Below, piece by piece: positions 24,709 to 32,088 of a stretch of 40,065 bases of DNA. The position numbers and the translations under genes are program-made. Source of the DNA: JAHWJX01 sp036386655 (lineage in GTDB: Bacteria > Pseudomonadota > Alphaproteobacteria > Caulobacterales > Caulobacteraceae); NCBI GenBank assembly GCA_036386655.1, contig DASVVG010000132.1, forward strand, positions 1-40,065. Direction: 5' to 3'. Each line of letters opens with the position of its first letter. The stretch's first letter is position 1. The notes beneath the pieces are model-generated. The model was not told where the DNA came from, did not search any database, and worked only from the letters and a program-made list of their open reading frames with translations.

Positions 24709-25427
24709 CAGCCCGCCTCCTCCTTGGTCTCGCCGCGCCGCTCGAGGAACCAGCGCGCCACCAGCATCAGCACCAGCCAGCCCGCGCCGATCCCCGCCAG
24801 GATCGCCGAGCTCCAGACACCATCGCCGCGCACCGCCGTCATGAACGAGCCGCCGAAGAAGGCGACCACCGCGGTCTTGGGCAGCACCCCCAGCGCGCAG
24901 CCGGCGAGGAAGCTGACGAAGCGCGCCTTCGACACCCCGAAGGCCATGTTGACCACGATGAACGGCGCGGACGGCACGTTCCGGATGATGAAGGAGCCCA
25001 CGAACGCATTCCGACCCACGAACCGCGACAGCCGGTTCAACCCCTCGCCGCCGAAGCGCTCCAGCGACCGCGCCCCCACCAGCCGGCCGACGTAGAAGGT
25101 CACCGCCGCCGACACCACGGTGGCGACCCAGGAGTAGGCGAAGCCGAGCCACGGCCCGAACGCCACCACGCACGCGGCGATCAGCAGGAACTGCGGCGCG
25201 CCCACGAAGGCCGTCAGCGTGAACACCGCGATCACCACCGGCAGGCCCCACGGCGTGTCGGCGAAGCCGCCGAGCCACCGCTCGACCTCCTGTTCGGTCT
25301 CGATCCCGAGGCTGGTCTTGCCGAACAGGAACACCGCCGCGATGGAGGCGAACAGCCCGACCGTCACCGCCACCGCGCGCCAGGTGCGCGCGTCCATGGT
25401 CAGCAGGAACTGAACGAGGCGGTTCAT
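24708..25427 (-). CDS. TVP38/TMEM64 (DedA/VTT superfamily) membrane protein
   Basis: 239 residues with about six hydrophobic segments. The VTT-domain core is visible: FVGAPQFLLIAACVVAFGPWLGFAYSWVATVVSAAVTFYVGR, then RNVPSAPFIVVNMAFGVSKARFVSFLAGCALGVLP. Superfamily members act in membrane lipid homeostasis, some as phospholipid or undecaprenyl-phosphate scramblases or transporters. The specific cargo here is unknown. It precedes the GST gene. A TATAAC 7 bases upstream of the ATG suggests a leaderless transcript. Confidence 0.88.
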   Translation of the reverse strand: MNRLVQFLLTMDARTWRAVAVTVGLFASIAAVFLFGKTSLGIETEQEVERWLGGFADTPWGLPVVIAVFTLTAFVGAPQFLLIAACVVAFGPWLGFAYSWVATVVSAAVTFYVGRLVGARSLERFGGEGLNRLSRFVGRNAFVGSFIIRNVPSAPFIVVNMAFGVSKARFVSFLAGCALGVLPKTAVVAFFGGSFMTAVRGDGVWSSAILAGIGAGWLVLMLVARWFLERRGETKEEAG

Positions 25428-25433
25428 GCCGCG

Positions 25434-25464
25434 GTTATACGCGCAGCCGAGCGGCGCCCGGCAA
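25434..25464 (-). promoter_or_regulatory. Possible promoter giving a leaderless TVP38-like transcript
   Basis: On the minus strand, TATAAC (25439-25434) lies 6-7 bases before the ATG at 25427. A -35-like TTGCCG (25464-25459) is 19 bases upstream, longer than the usual 17. If used, transcription would start at or near the ATG. The -10 is good and the -35 weak. Confidence 0.3.
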
Positions 25465-25475
25465 GCCGGCGGAAC

Positions 25476-25934
25476 TCAGCCGGGAAGGCGTCGAAAAACG
25501 GCCGACACCTGCTGGTCCCGGTCTAGTCTCACCCGGCACCAGCTGCGATCCTCCAGCGGCTCGCAGCCGGACCACTCCGTGGTCCAGTCGCGGCCGAACG
25601 TCCCCGGCGCCAGCGCCCTGAGCAGCACCTCCGTCTTGCGTCGGGCGCGCAGCCAGCAAAGCCGTACGGGGCCGCGAGTGTACCGATAGGGATGCGCGCC
25701 ACAGTAGACGCCCCGCGGCACGCTCGCCACCAGAGTGTCGACACCGGCCTCCCCGGCGACTGAGACCGAGAGCAAACGATCGGGCCGGGCGATCGTGATC
25801 ACGACCCCCTCGACTTCCGCGCCCTCCTCCACCAGCCCGGGCAGGGCCGGGGCGGGCTCAGCTTGGGGCGCCTGGGCGGCGGCGAGCAGCAACGGGAGGA
25901 GAATCGAGACCACCTCCCCCCTTAGCGGGCGCAA
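25476..25934 (-). CDS. Small secreted protein of unknown function, Cys-containing
   Basis: 152 residues, not recognised. The TTG start at 25934 directly follows an in-frame TAG and gives a signal peptide with an Arg-containing n-region (MRPLRGE) and a hydrophobic core ending AAAQA. A GTG at 25913 is the alternative, but it removes the basic residues. The mature part is mostly beta-like, with four Cys (VYCGA, RLCWL, SGCEP, SWCRV) that could form two disulfides in the periplasm. It lies 34 bases downstream of the response regulator on the same strand. Confidence 0.6.
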   Translation of the reverse strand: MRPLRGEVVSILLPLLLAAAQAPQAEPAPALPGLVEEGAEVEGVVITIARPDRLLSVSVAGEAGVDTLVASVPRGVYCGAHPYRYTRGPVRLCWLRARRKTEVLLRALAPGTFGRDWTTEWSGCEPLEDRSWCRVRLDRDQQVSAVFRRLPG

Positions 25935-25960
25935 CTAGCGCGCGCTAGGGTGAGCGCTCA
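25935..25960. repeat. Two adjacent perfect palindromes
   Basis: CTAGCGCGCGCTAG (25935-25948) and TGAGCGCTCA (25951-25960) are perfect palindromes two bases apart. They fill most of the 34-base gap between the response regulator stop and the secreted-protein start. They could be paired operators or transcript hairpins; no T-run follows that would make an intrinsic terminator. Confidence 0.55.
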
Positions 25961-25968
25961 AGGACGCG

Positions 25969-26391
25969 TCAGGGATTGTTCGCCGCCTTCGGAGGGCCAT
26001 CCTCCCGCGGAGCTTCGGCGAGGATTCCCGCTGCGTGGAGGTTCCGCGCCAGCTCCTGGACTGTGTACGGCTTCTGCAGCACCAGCCGCTGCTCGTCTTC
26101 GCCGCGCAGGCCCGCCCGGCCGTAACCGGTCGCGTAGACGAACGGTATTCCCCGCTCCGCCAGCGCGTCGGCGATGGGGAAGGCCTTCTCCCCGGCCAGG
26201 TTGACGTCCAGCACGGCCGCGTCGAACCCGCCGGCCCGCACCAACGTCAGCCCGCCGCTCAGGCTCGCCGCCGGGCCCACGATCTCGCAACCGAGGTCGA
26301 GGAGCATGTCCTCGAGCATCATGGCGACCATGGCCTCGTCTTCCACGACGAGCACGCGCGGCCCCGGCGCCTTCGCGAGCGCCGCGTTCAT
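25969..26391 (-). CDS. Single-domain response regulator (receiver only)
   Basis: 140 residues from the ATG at 26391, a receiver domain with no output domain. Acidic pocket EDE (17-19), phospho-acceptor Asp62 in AVLDVNL, Thr88 in FVYATGYG and Lys107 in LQKPY are all present. The YATGYG stretch resembles the FATGUY-type motif of alphaproteobacterial single-domain regulators that take phosphate from HWE-family kinases, some of which tune the general stress response. No kinase gene is in the window. An EcfG-type promoter lies about 88 bases upstream. Output by protein-protein interaction or phosphate transfer is inferred. Confidence 0.9.
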   Translation of the reverse strand: MNAALAKAPGPRVLVVEDEAMVAMMLEDMLLDLGCEIVGPAASLSGGLTLVRAGGFDAAVLDVNLAGEKAFPIADALAERGIPFVYATGYGRAGLRGEDEQRLVLQKPYTVQELARNLHAAGILAEAPREDGPPKAANNP

Positions 26392-26478
26392 CCGGCGCTG
26401 CTGACGGTTGCAGAATAGCTGAACGCTCGCGGCTTCATCCGACCTTCTGGTCCCCCACGGAAAAGCACGTTCGGTGCA

Positions 26479-26504
26479 AACGCGCTGGCCCCCGACCCGG
26501 TTCC
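26479..26504 (-). promoter_or_regulatory. EcfG (general stress sigma) type promoter
   Basis: Read on the minus strand, GGAAC (26504-26500) and CGTT (26482-26479) are separated by 17 bases. This is the established -35/-10 pattern of alphaproteobacterial EcfG/SigT promoters (GGAAC-N16/17-CGTT). It points at the response regulator, whose ATG is at 26391, and begins 6 bases past the end of the ilvC-like gene. The expected transcript start is near 26470, giving a leader of about 80 bases. Confidence 0.6.
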
Positions 26505-26509
26505 TCAGG

Positions 26510-27514
26510 TCAGCGTTCGGACGATTCCATGACCGCATGCATCCGGGCGTCCACGCTCTCGGAGGGGTGAGCTGCGGCCTCGGCGCGGAGGCGCGCAAGC
26601 TCCGTCTGCCCCCTCGCCTCGTCGGCCATGAGCCGCGCAACGAACCCGCCGTCGCGCACGGCCGCCAAGGCCTCGCGCATGGCCTCCCGCGCCGGCGCGC
26701 CGATCACCCGGGGCCCGGTCAGGTAGGCCCCGAACTCGGCGGTGTTCGACACCTTCCGGTACATGCCGGCGATCCCGTGCTGGAAGATCAGGTCGGTGAC
26801 CAGCTTGGCCTCGTGCAGCGTCTCGAACCACGCCACTTCCGGCGGGTACCCCGCCTCGACCAGCGTCTCCCAGGCGGCTCGGATGAGCTCCGGAACCCCG
26901 CCGCACAGCACCGCCTGCTCGCCGAACAGGTCGCACTCGCACTCGTCCCGGAACGTCGTGCGGATCATCCCGGTCCGCCCGCAGCCCAGCGCCGCGCCGT
27001 AGGCCAGCGCCGTGTCCCAGGCCCGTCCGCTCGCGTCCTGATGCACGGCGAACAGCCCGAACACGCCGCCTCCGCGCTCGAAGATCGACCGGATCACCGC
27101 GCCGGCCCCCTTGGGATTGGCCAGGATCACGTCGATTCCCGCCGCCGGCCTGATCAGCCCGAAGTTGATGGCCAGTCCATGGATGAACACCAGCGTGGCC
27201 CCGGCTCGCAGGTGGGGACCGATCTCCTTGTCGTAGAGCGAAGGCTGCACCTCGTCCGGCGCCGCCAGCACCAGCACCTCGGCCCAGGCCGCCGCCGCCG
27301 CCGTCCCGACCACCTCGAACCCGTCCGCCCGCGCCTGCAGGATCGTGGCCGAGTCCGGCTTGAGCGCCACCCGGATCGCCGCCACCCCGGAATCCCGCAG
27401 GTTCAGCGCGTGCGTCCGTCCCTGGCTGCCGTAGCCGACCACCGCCACCCGCTGCGACCGGATGAGCGACACGTCGGCGTCGCGTTCGTAGAAGACGTCC
27501 ATCGGCCGCGTCAT
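26510..27514 (-). CDS. Divergent ketol-acid reductoisomerase-like protein
   Basis: 334 residues, class I KARI length and architecture: Rossmann domain with GYGSQG (27-32), then the helical knot domain. Metal and catalytic residues are kept: Asp195 and Glu199 in DLFGE, Glu231 and Glu235 in WFETLHE, Ser256 in VSNTAEFG, His112 in FIHG. Several near-invariant IlvC positions differ: HGLAINF instead of HGxNIHF, PKGAGAVIR instead of PKGPGHxVR, and an Asp in the cofactor loop (LKPDS, 51-55). IlvC makes dihydroxy acids for valine and isoleucine. No ilvB, ilvH or leu gene is near, so it may be a paralogue with another 2-ketol substrate or cofactor. Confidence 0.85.
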   Translation of the reverse strand: MTRPMDVFYERDADVSLIRSQRVAVVGYGSQGRTHALNLRDSGVAAIRVALKPDSATILQARADGFEVVGTAAAAAWAEVLVLAAPDEVQPSLYDKEIGPHLRAGATLVFIHGLAINFGLIRPAAGIDVILANPKGAGAVIRSIFERGGGVFGLFAVHQDASGRAWDTALAYGAALGCGRTGMIRTTFRDECECDLFGEQAVLCGGVPELIRAAWETLVEAGYPPEVAWFETLHEAKLVTDLIFQHGIAGMYRKVSNTAEFGAYLTGPRVIGAPAREAMREALAAVRDGGFVARLMADEARGQTELARLRAEAAAHPSESVDARMHAVMESSER

Positions 27515-27551
27515 AGACCCGCGAGCGTCCGCGGCCCAGCTTGGACGCGGG

Positions 27552-28862
27552 CTAGCGCGTCCCCGCCCGCGCCTGCGGCGGCGGCGGCGGCGCGGTCGCA
27601 GCGGTCGCCGCGTCGTCGGCCGGCGTGTCGATGTCGATCAGGCCCTTCCACTGCCCGGCCGGGTTCTTCCGCCAGACGGTGACGTAGCGATGGTAGCTCC
27701 GCGGCCGGCTCGCATCCGACGGGACGAACTCCGCCCGGCCGAAGCTCGCGCCGAAGTCCCCGGTCTCCGAAACCCACGCCTCCAGCGGCGCCCAGTTGAG
27801 CGTTCCCGCCGCCGCGGGGCTGGTCCGGAAGTGCCGGTAGATCGCGTCCGCGCCTCGCACCGGGTCGCCGTCGCGGCGCACCAGCAGCGAGTCGTTCTGG
27901 TCCATGAACTCCTGCGCCGCCTTGGCCAAGCCCACCGCTCGCGCCCGCGCCGCGAACGCGCGGTCGGCCGCCAGCACTTCTTCGGTTCCGTCGGCGGCGA
28001 TCTCCGCCTGCTCCTGCGCCTGCGCGCCCTCGACGCCGGCGGAGCCCTTCGCCGCCTTGACCGAGCCGCCGGTGGCGACGAGATCCCTGTAGGCCTGCTG
28101 GTAGCGGTCGAACCGCTCCTTCGCGAACACCGCGTCGAAGCGAGCGTCGCGGCCCATCGCCGCCCGGATGATCGTCTGCGCGGCCTCCGCGACGGAGCCC
28201 ACCTCGGCCGGGTCGCAGCTGCGGCGCAGGTGCACCGCGCGGCGGATGTCCACCATCGTCAGGTCGTACGAGGCCCCGGCGACGCAGAGCGGGTCCACCG
28301 TGTCGCCGCCCTCGCTGATCACCACGTGGCGCGGCTGCCGCCAGACCGGGCTCTCCATCAGCGCCAGGAAGGCCTTGCGGGTCTCCGGCCCCAGTTCCTC
28401 GTTGATGTCCACCCGACGCGTGATGTCCGGCGCGCAGCAGCCCCGCCCCGCCCGCGCCTGCACGAAGGCGCGGCCGTCGCTGCGCACGATCACCCGCACC
28501 ACCGCCTGGCGGCTGCTGTCGGTCGGCCGGTACCAGGTCTCGAACACCGCCTCGCCGCGTCGCAGCGAGAGCACCTGCAGCGGCTGCAGCCCCCACAACC
28601 GGTAAAGCGACGCGTCCACGCCGTTGTCGAACTTCGCCCGCACCCGCGCGTCGTTCTGCGTCCAGCGGCGGTTGGCGAGCGGATCGAACCGGGCCTCCTG
28701 CACCACCTCCTCGTTCGCCCACCATTCCTCCGGCGGGATCGCCGCGGGGACGGCGGACGAGGGCGGCGGCGGCGGAGGCTGCCTCCGGCCGAAGATCTGC
28801 GCCGACGCGGGCGGCGCCAGCAGGGAGAGGCCGATCAGGCCGCAGGCGAGAGACCGAAACAT
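27552..28862 (-). CDS. Secreted protein with possible NTF2/SnoaL-like C-terminal domain
   Basis: 436 residues, not recognised as a whole. A Sec signal (cleavage near ASAQ, residue 22) and a Pro-rich spacer lead to a roughly 220-residue N-terminal region containing FETWYRP and a GRGCCAPDITRRVDIN segment with adjacent Cys. After an Ala/Glu-rich helical stretch, residues about 295-415 look like a DUF4440/SnoaL-type fold: AADRAFAARARAVGLAKAAQEFMDQND, then HRYVTVWRKNPAGQWKGLIDID. That two-part reading is inference from pattern only. It lies between miaA and the KARI-like gene on the same strand. Confidence 0.75.
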   Translation of the reverse strand: MFRSLACGLIGLSLLAPPASAQIFGRRQPPPPPPSSAVPAAIPPEEWWANEEVVQEARFDPLANRRWTQNDARVRAKFDNGVDASLYRLWGLQPLQVLSLRRGEAVFETWYRPTDSSRQAVVRVIVRSDGRAFVQARAGRGCCAPDITRRVDINEELGPETRKAFLALMESPVWRQPRHVVISEGGDTVDPLCVAGASYDLTMVDIRRAVHLRRSCDPAEVGSVAEAAQTIIRAAMGRDARFDAVFAKERFDRYQQAYRDLVATGGSVKAAKGSAGVEGAQAQEQAEIAADGTEEVLAADRAFAARARAVGLAKAAQEFMDQNDSLLVRRDGDPVRGADAIYRHFRTSPAAAGTLNWAPLEAWVSETGDFGASFGRAEFVPSDASRPRSYHRYVTVWRKNPAGQWKGLIDIDTPADDAATAATAPPPPPQARAGTR

Positions 28863-28913
28863 GCGGACGCCTCTAGGGGAGCCGGTCTGACTCCCGGGTG
28901 AACAGATGTCCCG

Positions 28914-29816
28914 TCACACGAGGTGGGCCGCCTCGCCGAAGCCTTCAACCCGCGGCCACTGCGGCGTCTGGTTGCGGAACCAGGTCAGCTGGCGCTTGGC
29001 GTAGCGGCGGGTCTCGCGCTGCACCCGCTCCACCGCCTCCTCTCGCGTCAGTTCGCCGCGCAGGTTCGCCGCCAGCTCCCGCACCCCCACGGCCTTCATT
29101 GCGGGCAGGTCCTGCGGCAGCTCCCGCGCCGTCAGCGCGCGCACCTCCTCCAGCGCCCCGTGCTCCAGCATCGCGGCAACCCGAGCGTCACAGCGCGCGT
29201 ACAGCGCGTCCCGCGGCGGCTCTATGACCAGAGCGCGCCACTCGCCCGCTTCCAGTGGCGGCCGGGTGCCGGCCTTCCATGCACTCAGCGGCCGGCCCGT
29301 CGCGCGCAGCACCGCCGCCGCCCGGACGAGCCGCTGCCGGTCTCCCGGCGCGATCGCCGCGACCGCCTCCGGATCACCGGCCGCCAGCTCCGCCCGGAAC
29401 GCCGCCTCGCCGAGCCGGTCGAAGGCCTCGCCCGCCTCGGCGCGCACGTCCTCGGGCACCGCCGGCGTGTCGGCCAGGCCCTCCGTCAGCGCCTTGAAGT
29501 AGAGGCCTGTGCCGCCGACCACGATCGCGGGACGTCCCCGCCCGCGGACGCCCCCCAGCACCTCCAGCGCCGCCCGGAGCCACCGCCCCACGGACCAGGC
29601 CTCGCCCGCGTCCTCGACGCCGTAGAGATGATGCGGCGCGCGCGCCTCCTCGGCCGCCGAAGGCCGCGCCGTCAGCACGCGCAGGTCCGCGTAGATCTGC
29701 ATGGAGTCAGCGTTGACGATCTCCGCCCCGCTCGCCTCCGCGAGGCGCAGCGCGAGCGCGGACTTGCCGCTCGCCGTCGGCCCCGCGACCAGCGTGATCC
29801 AGGGCTCGGCCGCCAC
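28914..29816 (-). CDS. miaA: tRNA dimethylallyltransferase
   Basis: 300 residues with a GTG start 7 bases after the hflC stop. P-loop GPTASGKS (12-19), NADSMQIYADL, VVGGTGLYFKAL, and the C-terminal RETRRYAKRQLTWFRNQ motif are diagnostic. It adds a dimethylallyl group to A37 of tRNAs reading UNN codons. Its position directly after hflKC recalls the enterobacterial miaA-hfq-hflX-hflKC locus in different order; hfq and hflX are absent here. Confidence 0.97.
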   Translation of the reverse strand: MAAEPWITLVAGPTASGKSALALRLAEASGAEIVNADSMQIYADLRVLTARPSAAEEARAPHHLYGVEDAGEAWSVGRWLRAALEVLGGVRGRGRPAIVVGGTGLYFKALTEGLADTPAVPEDVRAEAGEAFDRLGEAAFRAELAAGDPEAVAAIAPGDRQRLVRAAAVLRATGRPLSAWKAGTRPPLEAGEWRALVIEPPRDALYARCDARVAAMLEHGALEEVRALTARELPQDLPAMKAVGVRELAANLRGELTREEAVERVQRETRRYAKRQLTWFRNQTPQWPRVEGFGEAAHLV

Positions 29817-29823
29817 CGCGGCC

Positions 29824-30717
29824 TCAGCCGCCGCCGGCGCCGCGCTGGTAGTAGCGGAAGAAGGCGCTGTCCGGAGAGATCACCATCGTCGTGTCGCCCC
29901 GCGCCAGCGCATTCTCGTACGCCTGCATCGAGCGGTAGAACGAGGCGAACGACGGATCGCGCCCGAACGACTGGGCGAAGATCTCCGCCCGCCGCGCGTC
30001 GCCCTCGCCCTGCACCTGCCCCGCGTACTGCTGGGCCTGCGCCACGGTGATCGCCACGTCGCGGTCGGCCGCGGAGATGATCTCCCGCTTCTGCTGCTCG
30101 CCGCGGGCGCGGATGGTCGCCGCCATCTGCTGGCGGGCGGTCTCCATGCGCCGGTAGACGGCTTCCTGGTTCTGCGGCGGCAGGTCGGCGCGCTTGATCC
30201 GAACGTCGATGATGTCGATGCCAAGCCGCGAACTGGCCGCGCTCCGGTCCATCACCGCCGCCGTGCGCCGCATCAGCTCGCCACGCCGTGCGGAGATGAT
30301 GTCGTTCGAGGCCGCGGAGCCCAGCACCTGGCGAAGGCTCGAGTTGAACAGCCGCTCCAGCCGGTCGTTCGCCGTGCGCTGATCGCGCAGGGTGCGGAAG
30401 AATTGCAGCGGGTCGTTGATGCGGTAGCGGACGAAGGCATCGACCACGAGCCGTTCCTGGTCGGCGGCGATGATCTCTTCCTCGTCGGTCTCCAGGGCGA
30501 GGTTGCGCTTGTCGAACTTGGCGACGTTCTCGATGAACGGCGCCTTGATCTTCAGCCCGGGGTCGGTGTTGCGGCCGACCATGTTCACCACGCGCACCGG
30601 CTCGCCGAGCCGGGTGACGACGGCCTGCTCGGTCTGGCCGACAACGAACAGGGTGTTGGCGAGCAGGATCAGCACGCCGAGGACGGCCAAGCCCCATGTG
30701 ACGAGACGCCGGTTCAT
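29824..30717 (-). CDS. hflC: FtsH protease modulator HflC
   Basis: 297 residues. N-terminal membrane anchor (about 6-26, VLGVLILLANTLFVVGQ), then a prohibitin/SPFH domain with EQAVVTRLGEPVRVV, and a coiled-coil region rich in Arg/Gln/Glu (EREIISAADRDVAITVAQAQQYAG-like). With HflK it forms the membrane cage that encloses and modulates the FtsH protease. The ATG overlaps the hflK stop by 4 bases. Confidence 0.95.
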   Translation of the reverse strand: MNRRLVTWGLAVLGVLILLANTLFVVGQTEQAVVTRLGEPVRVVNMVGRNTDPGLKIKAPFIENVAKFDKRNLALETDEEEIIAADQERLVVDAFVRYRINDPLQFFRTLRDQRTANDRLERLFNSSLRQVLGSAASNDIISARRGELMRRTAAVMDRSAASSRLGIDIIDVRIKRADLPPQNQEAVYRRMETARQQMAATIRARGEQQKREIISAADRDVAITVAQAQQYAGQVQGEGDARRAEIFAQSFGRDPSFASFYRSMQAYENALARGDTTMVISPDSAFFRYYQRGAGGG

Positions 30718-31961
30718 CGGGCGGCTCCCGTGGTCGGCGCCTGCGCGGGCGCACCCGTGGTCGCAGGCGTTTGCGGCGCCGGCGCGGTGCGGCGCTGGAA
30801 AGCGTCCGGCGGCAGGATGATCGGAGCGTTGGTCGAGCCGTTCCCGTCGAGGATGATCTTGTTCGACTCCCTCAGCACCCGCTCCATCGTCTCGAGATAG
30901 AGCCGGTCGCGCGTGACGCCCGGCGCGAGCCGGTACTGCGCGTGGACCTGATTGAAGCGCGCGGCCTCGCCCTCGGCCTGCCGGATCACGCGCTCGCGAT
31001 AACCTTCAGCCTGCTGGCGGATGGCCGCGGCGTCGCCGACCGCCTCGTTGACCACGCGGTTGCGGTAGGTGTTGGCCTCGTTGATTGCGGCCTCGGCGTT
31101 CTGGCCGGCGCGCGCAACGTCCCGGAAGGCGTCGATGACTTCGCGCGGCGGCTCGGCGGCGCGGATCTGCACCTCCACCACCGTGATGCCCGCGCCGTAC
31201 GACGTCAGCACCGTCTGCATGACCTGCTCGACCTGCTGCTGCACCCGTGCGCGGCCGGTTGAGACAATGCTTTCGAACGGCGTGCGGCCCACGATCTCGC
31301 GCATCGAGCTCTCGGCCACCGCCTTCACGGTCGCCTCGGGGTCGGCCACGCGGAACAGGAAGTTGTCGGCGTCGGAGATGCGCCAGGTCACGCTGAAGTC
31401 CAGGTCGACGATGTTCTCGTCGCCCGTCAGCATGAGGCTCTCCTCGGCCACGTCCGCGGCGCTGCTGGCGCCGCCGATGTCGGTGCGCTGCAGGTTGGTG
31501 ACGGAGACCTTCTCCACCGCCTCGAACGGGAACGGCAGGTGCACCCGCAGGCCCGGCTCGGCCGAGCGCACATAGGCGCCGAAGCGAGTCACCACCGCCT
31601 GCTCGTTCGGCTGCACGATGTAGACGCCCGACAGCGCCCAGAGGCCCAGCGCCGCGCCGGCGACCACCGCCACCGCGCCCGGCCGCACGCCGCGCCCGTC
31701 GGGGCCGCGGAAGAACCGCTCGGCGCGCTCGCGCCAGTGACGTGTCAGGGCCTCGAAGTCCTGGCCGGGGCGCGGACCTGACGGTCCTTTCGGTCGGCGC
31801 GGCCGGCGCGGCCCGCCGGGTCCGCTCGGCCCACGACCGCCGGGAGGCGGAGGCGCGCCCCACGGGCTGCGCGGGCCGGAGTCCTCGCCCTTCGTCCGGT
31901 CGTCGCCGCCCGGCTGCGGGGCCCCCCAGGGGCCGGGCTTCGAATTATCGTTCCAGGGCAT
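30714..31961 (-). CDS. hflK: FtsH protease modulator HflK
   Basis: 415 residues. A Gly/Pro-rich cytoplasmic N-terminus (about 1-65), a membrane segment near 96-116, then the SPFH domain with PNEQAVVTRFGAYVRSAEPGLRVHLPFPFE and a long coiled-coil part (YRNRVVNEAVGDAAAIRQQAEGYRERVI). The C-terminus is Ala/Pro/Gln-rich. It assembles with HflC in the periplasmic-facing cage around FtsH. It is first in an hflK-hflC-miaA unit and divergent from mrp. Confidence 0.95.
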   Translation of the reverse strand: MPWNDNSKPGPWGAPQPGGDDRTKGEDSGPRSPWGAPPPPGGRGPSGPGGPRRPRRPKGPSGPRPGQDFEALTRHWRERAERFFRGPDGRGVRPGAVAVVAGAALGLWALSGVYIVQPNEQAVVTRFGAYVRSAEPGLRVHLPFPFEAVEKVSVTNLQRTDIGGASSAADVAEESLMLTGDENIVDLDFSVTWRISDADNFLFRVADPEATVKAVAESSMREIVGRTPFESIVSTGRARVQQQVEQVMQTVLTSYGAGITVVEVQIRAAEPPREVIDAFRDVARAGQNAEAAINEANTYRNRVVNEAVGDAAAIRQQAEGYRERVIRQAEGEAARFNQVHAQYRLAPGVTRDRLYLETMERVLRESNKIILDGNGSTNAPIILPPDAFQRRTAPAPQTPATTGAPAQAPTTGAAR

Positions 31962-32006
31962 GGAGTTGGGCGTCGCGTCCTTCGGCGCGGCGGACCTGCA
32001 AGGTTC

Positions 32007-32026
32007 GCGCCCCGGCGGCGGGGCGC
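32007..32026. other. GC-rich hairpin in the hflK/mrp divergent region
   Basis: A perfect 7-bp stem (GCGCCCC/GGGGCGC) with a 6-base GGCGGC loop in the 127-bp gap between the two divergent genes. No T-run follows on either strand. It could sit in the leader of either transcript. Confidence 0.45.
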
Positions 32027-32088
32027 CTTGTCTTCCGGCCTACGGACGCGGATATGACGGCGCAGCCTGAACAATTCAAGAAAACGCC

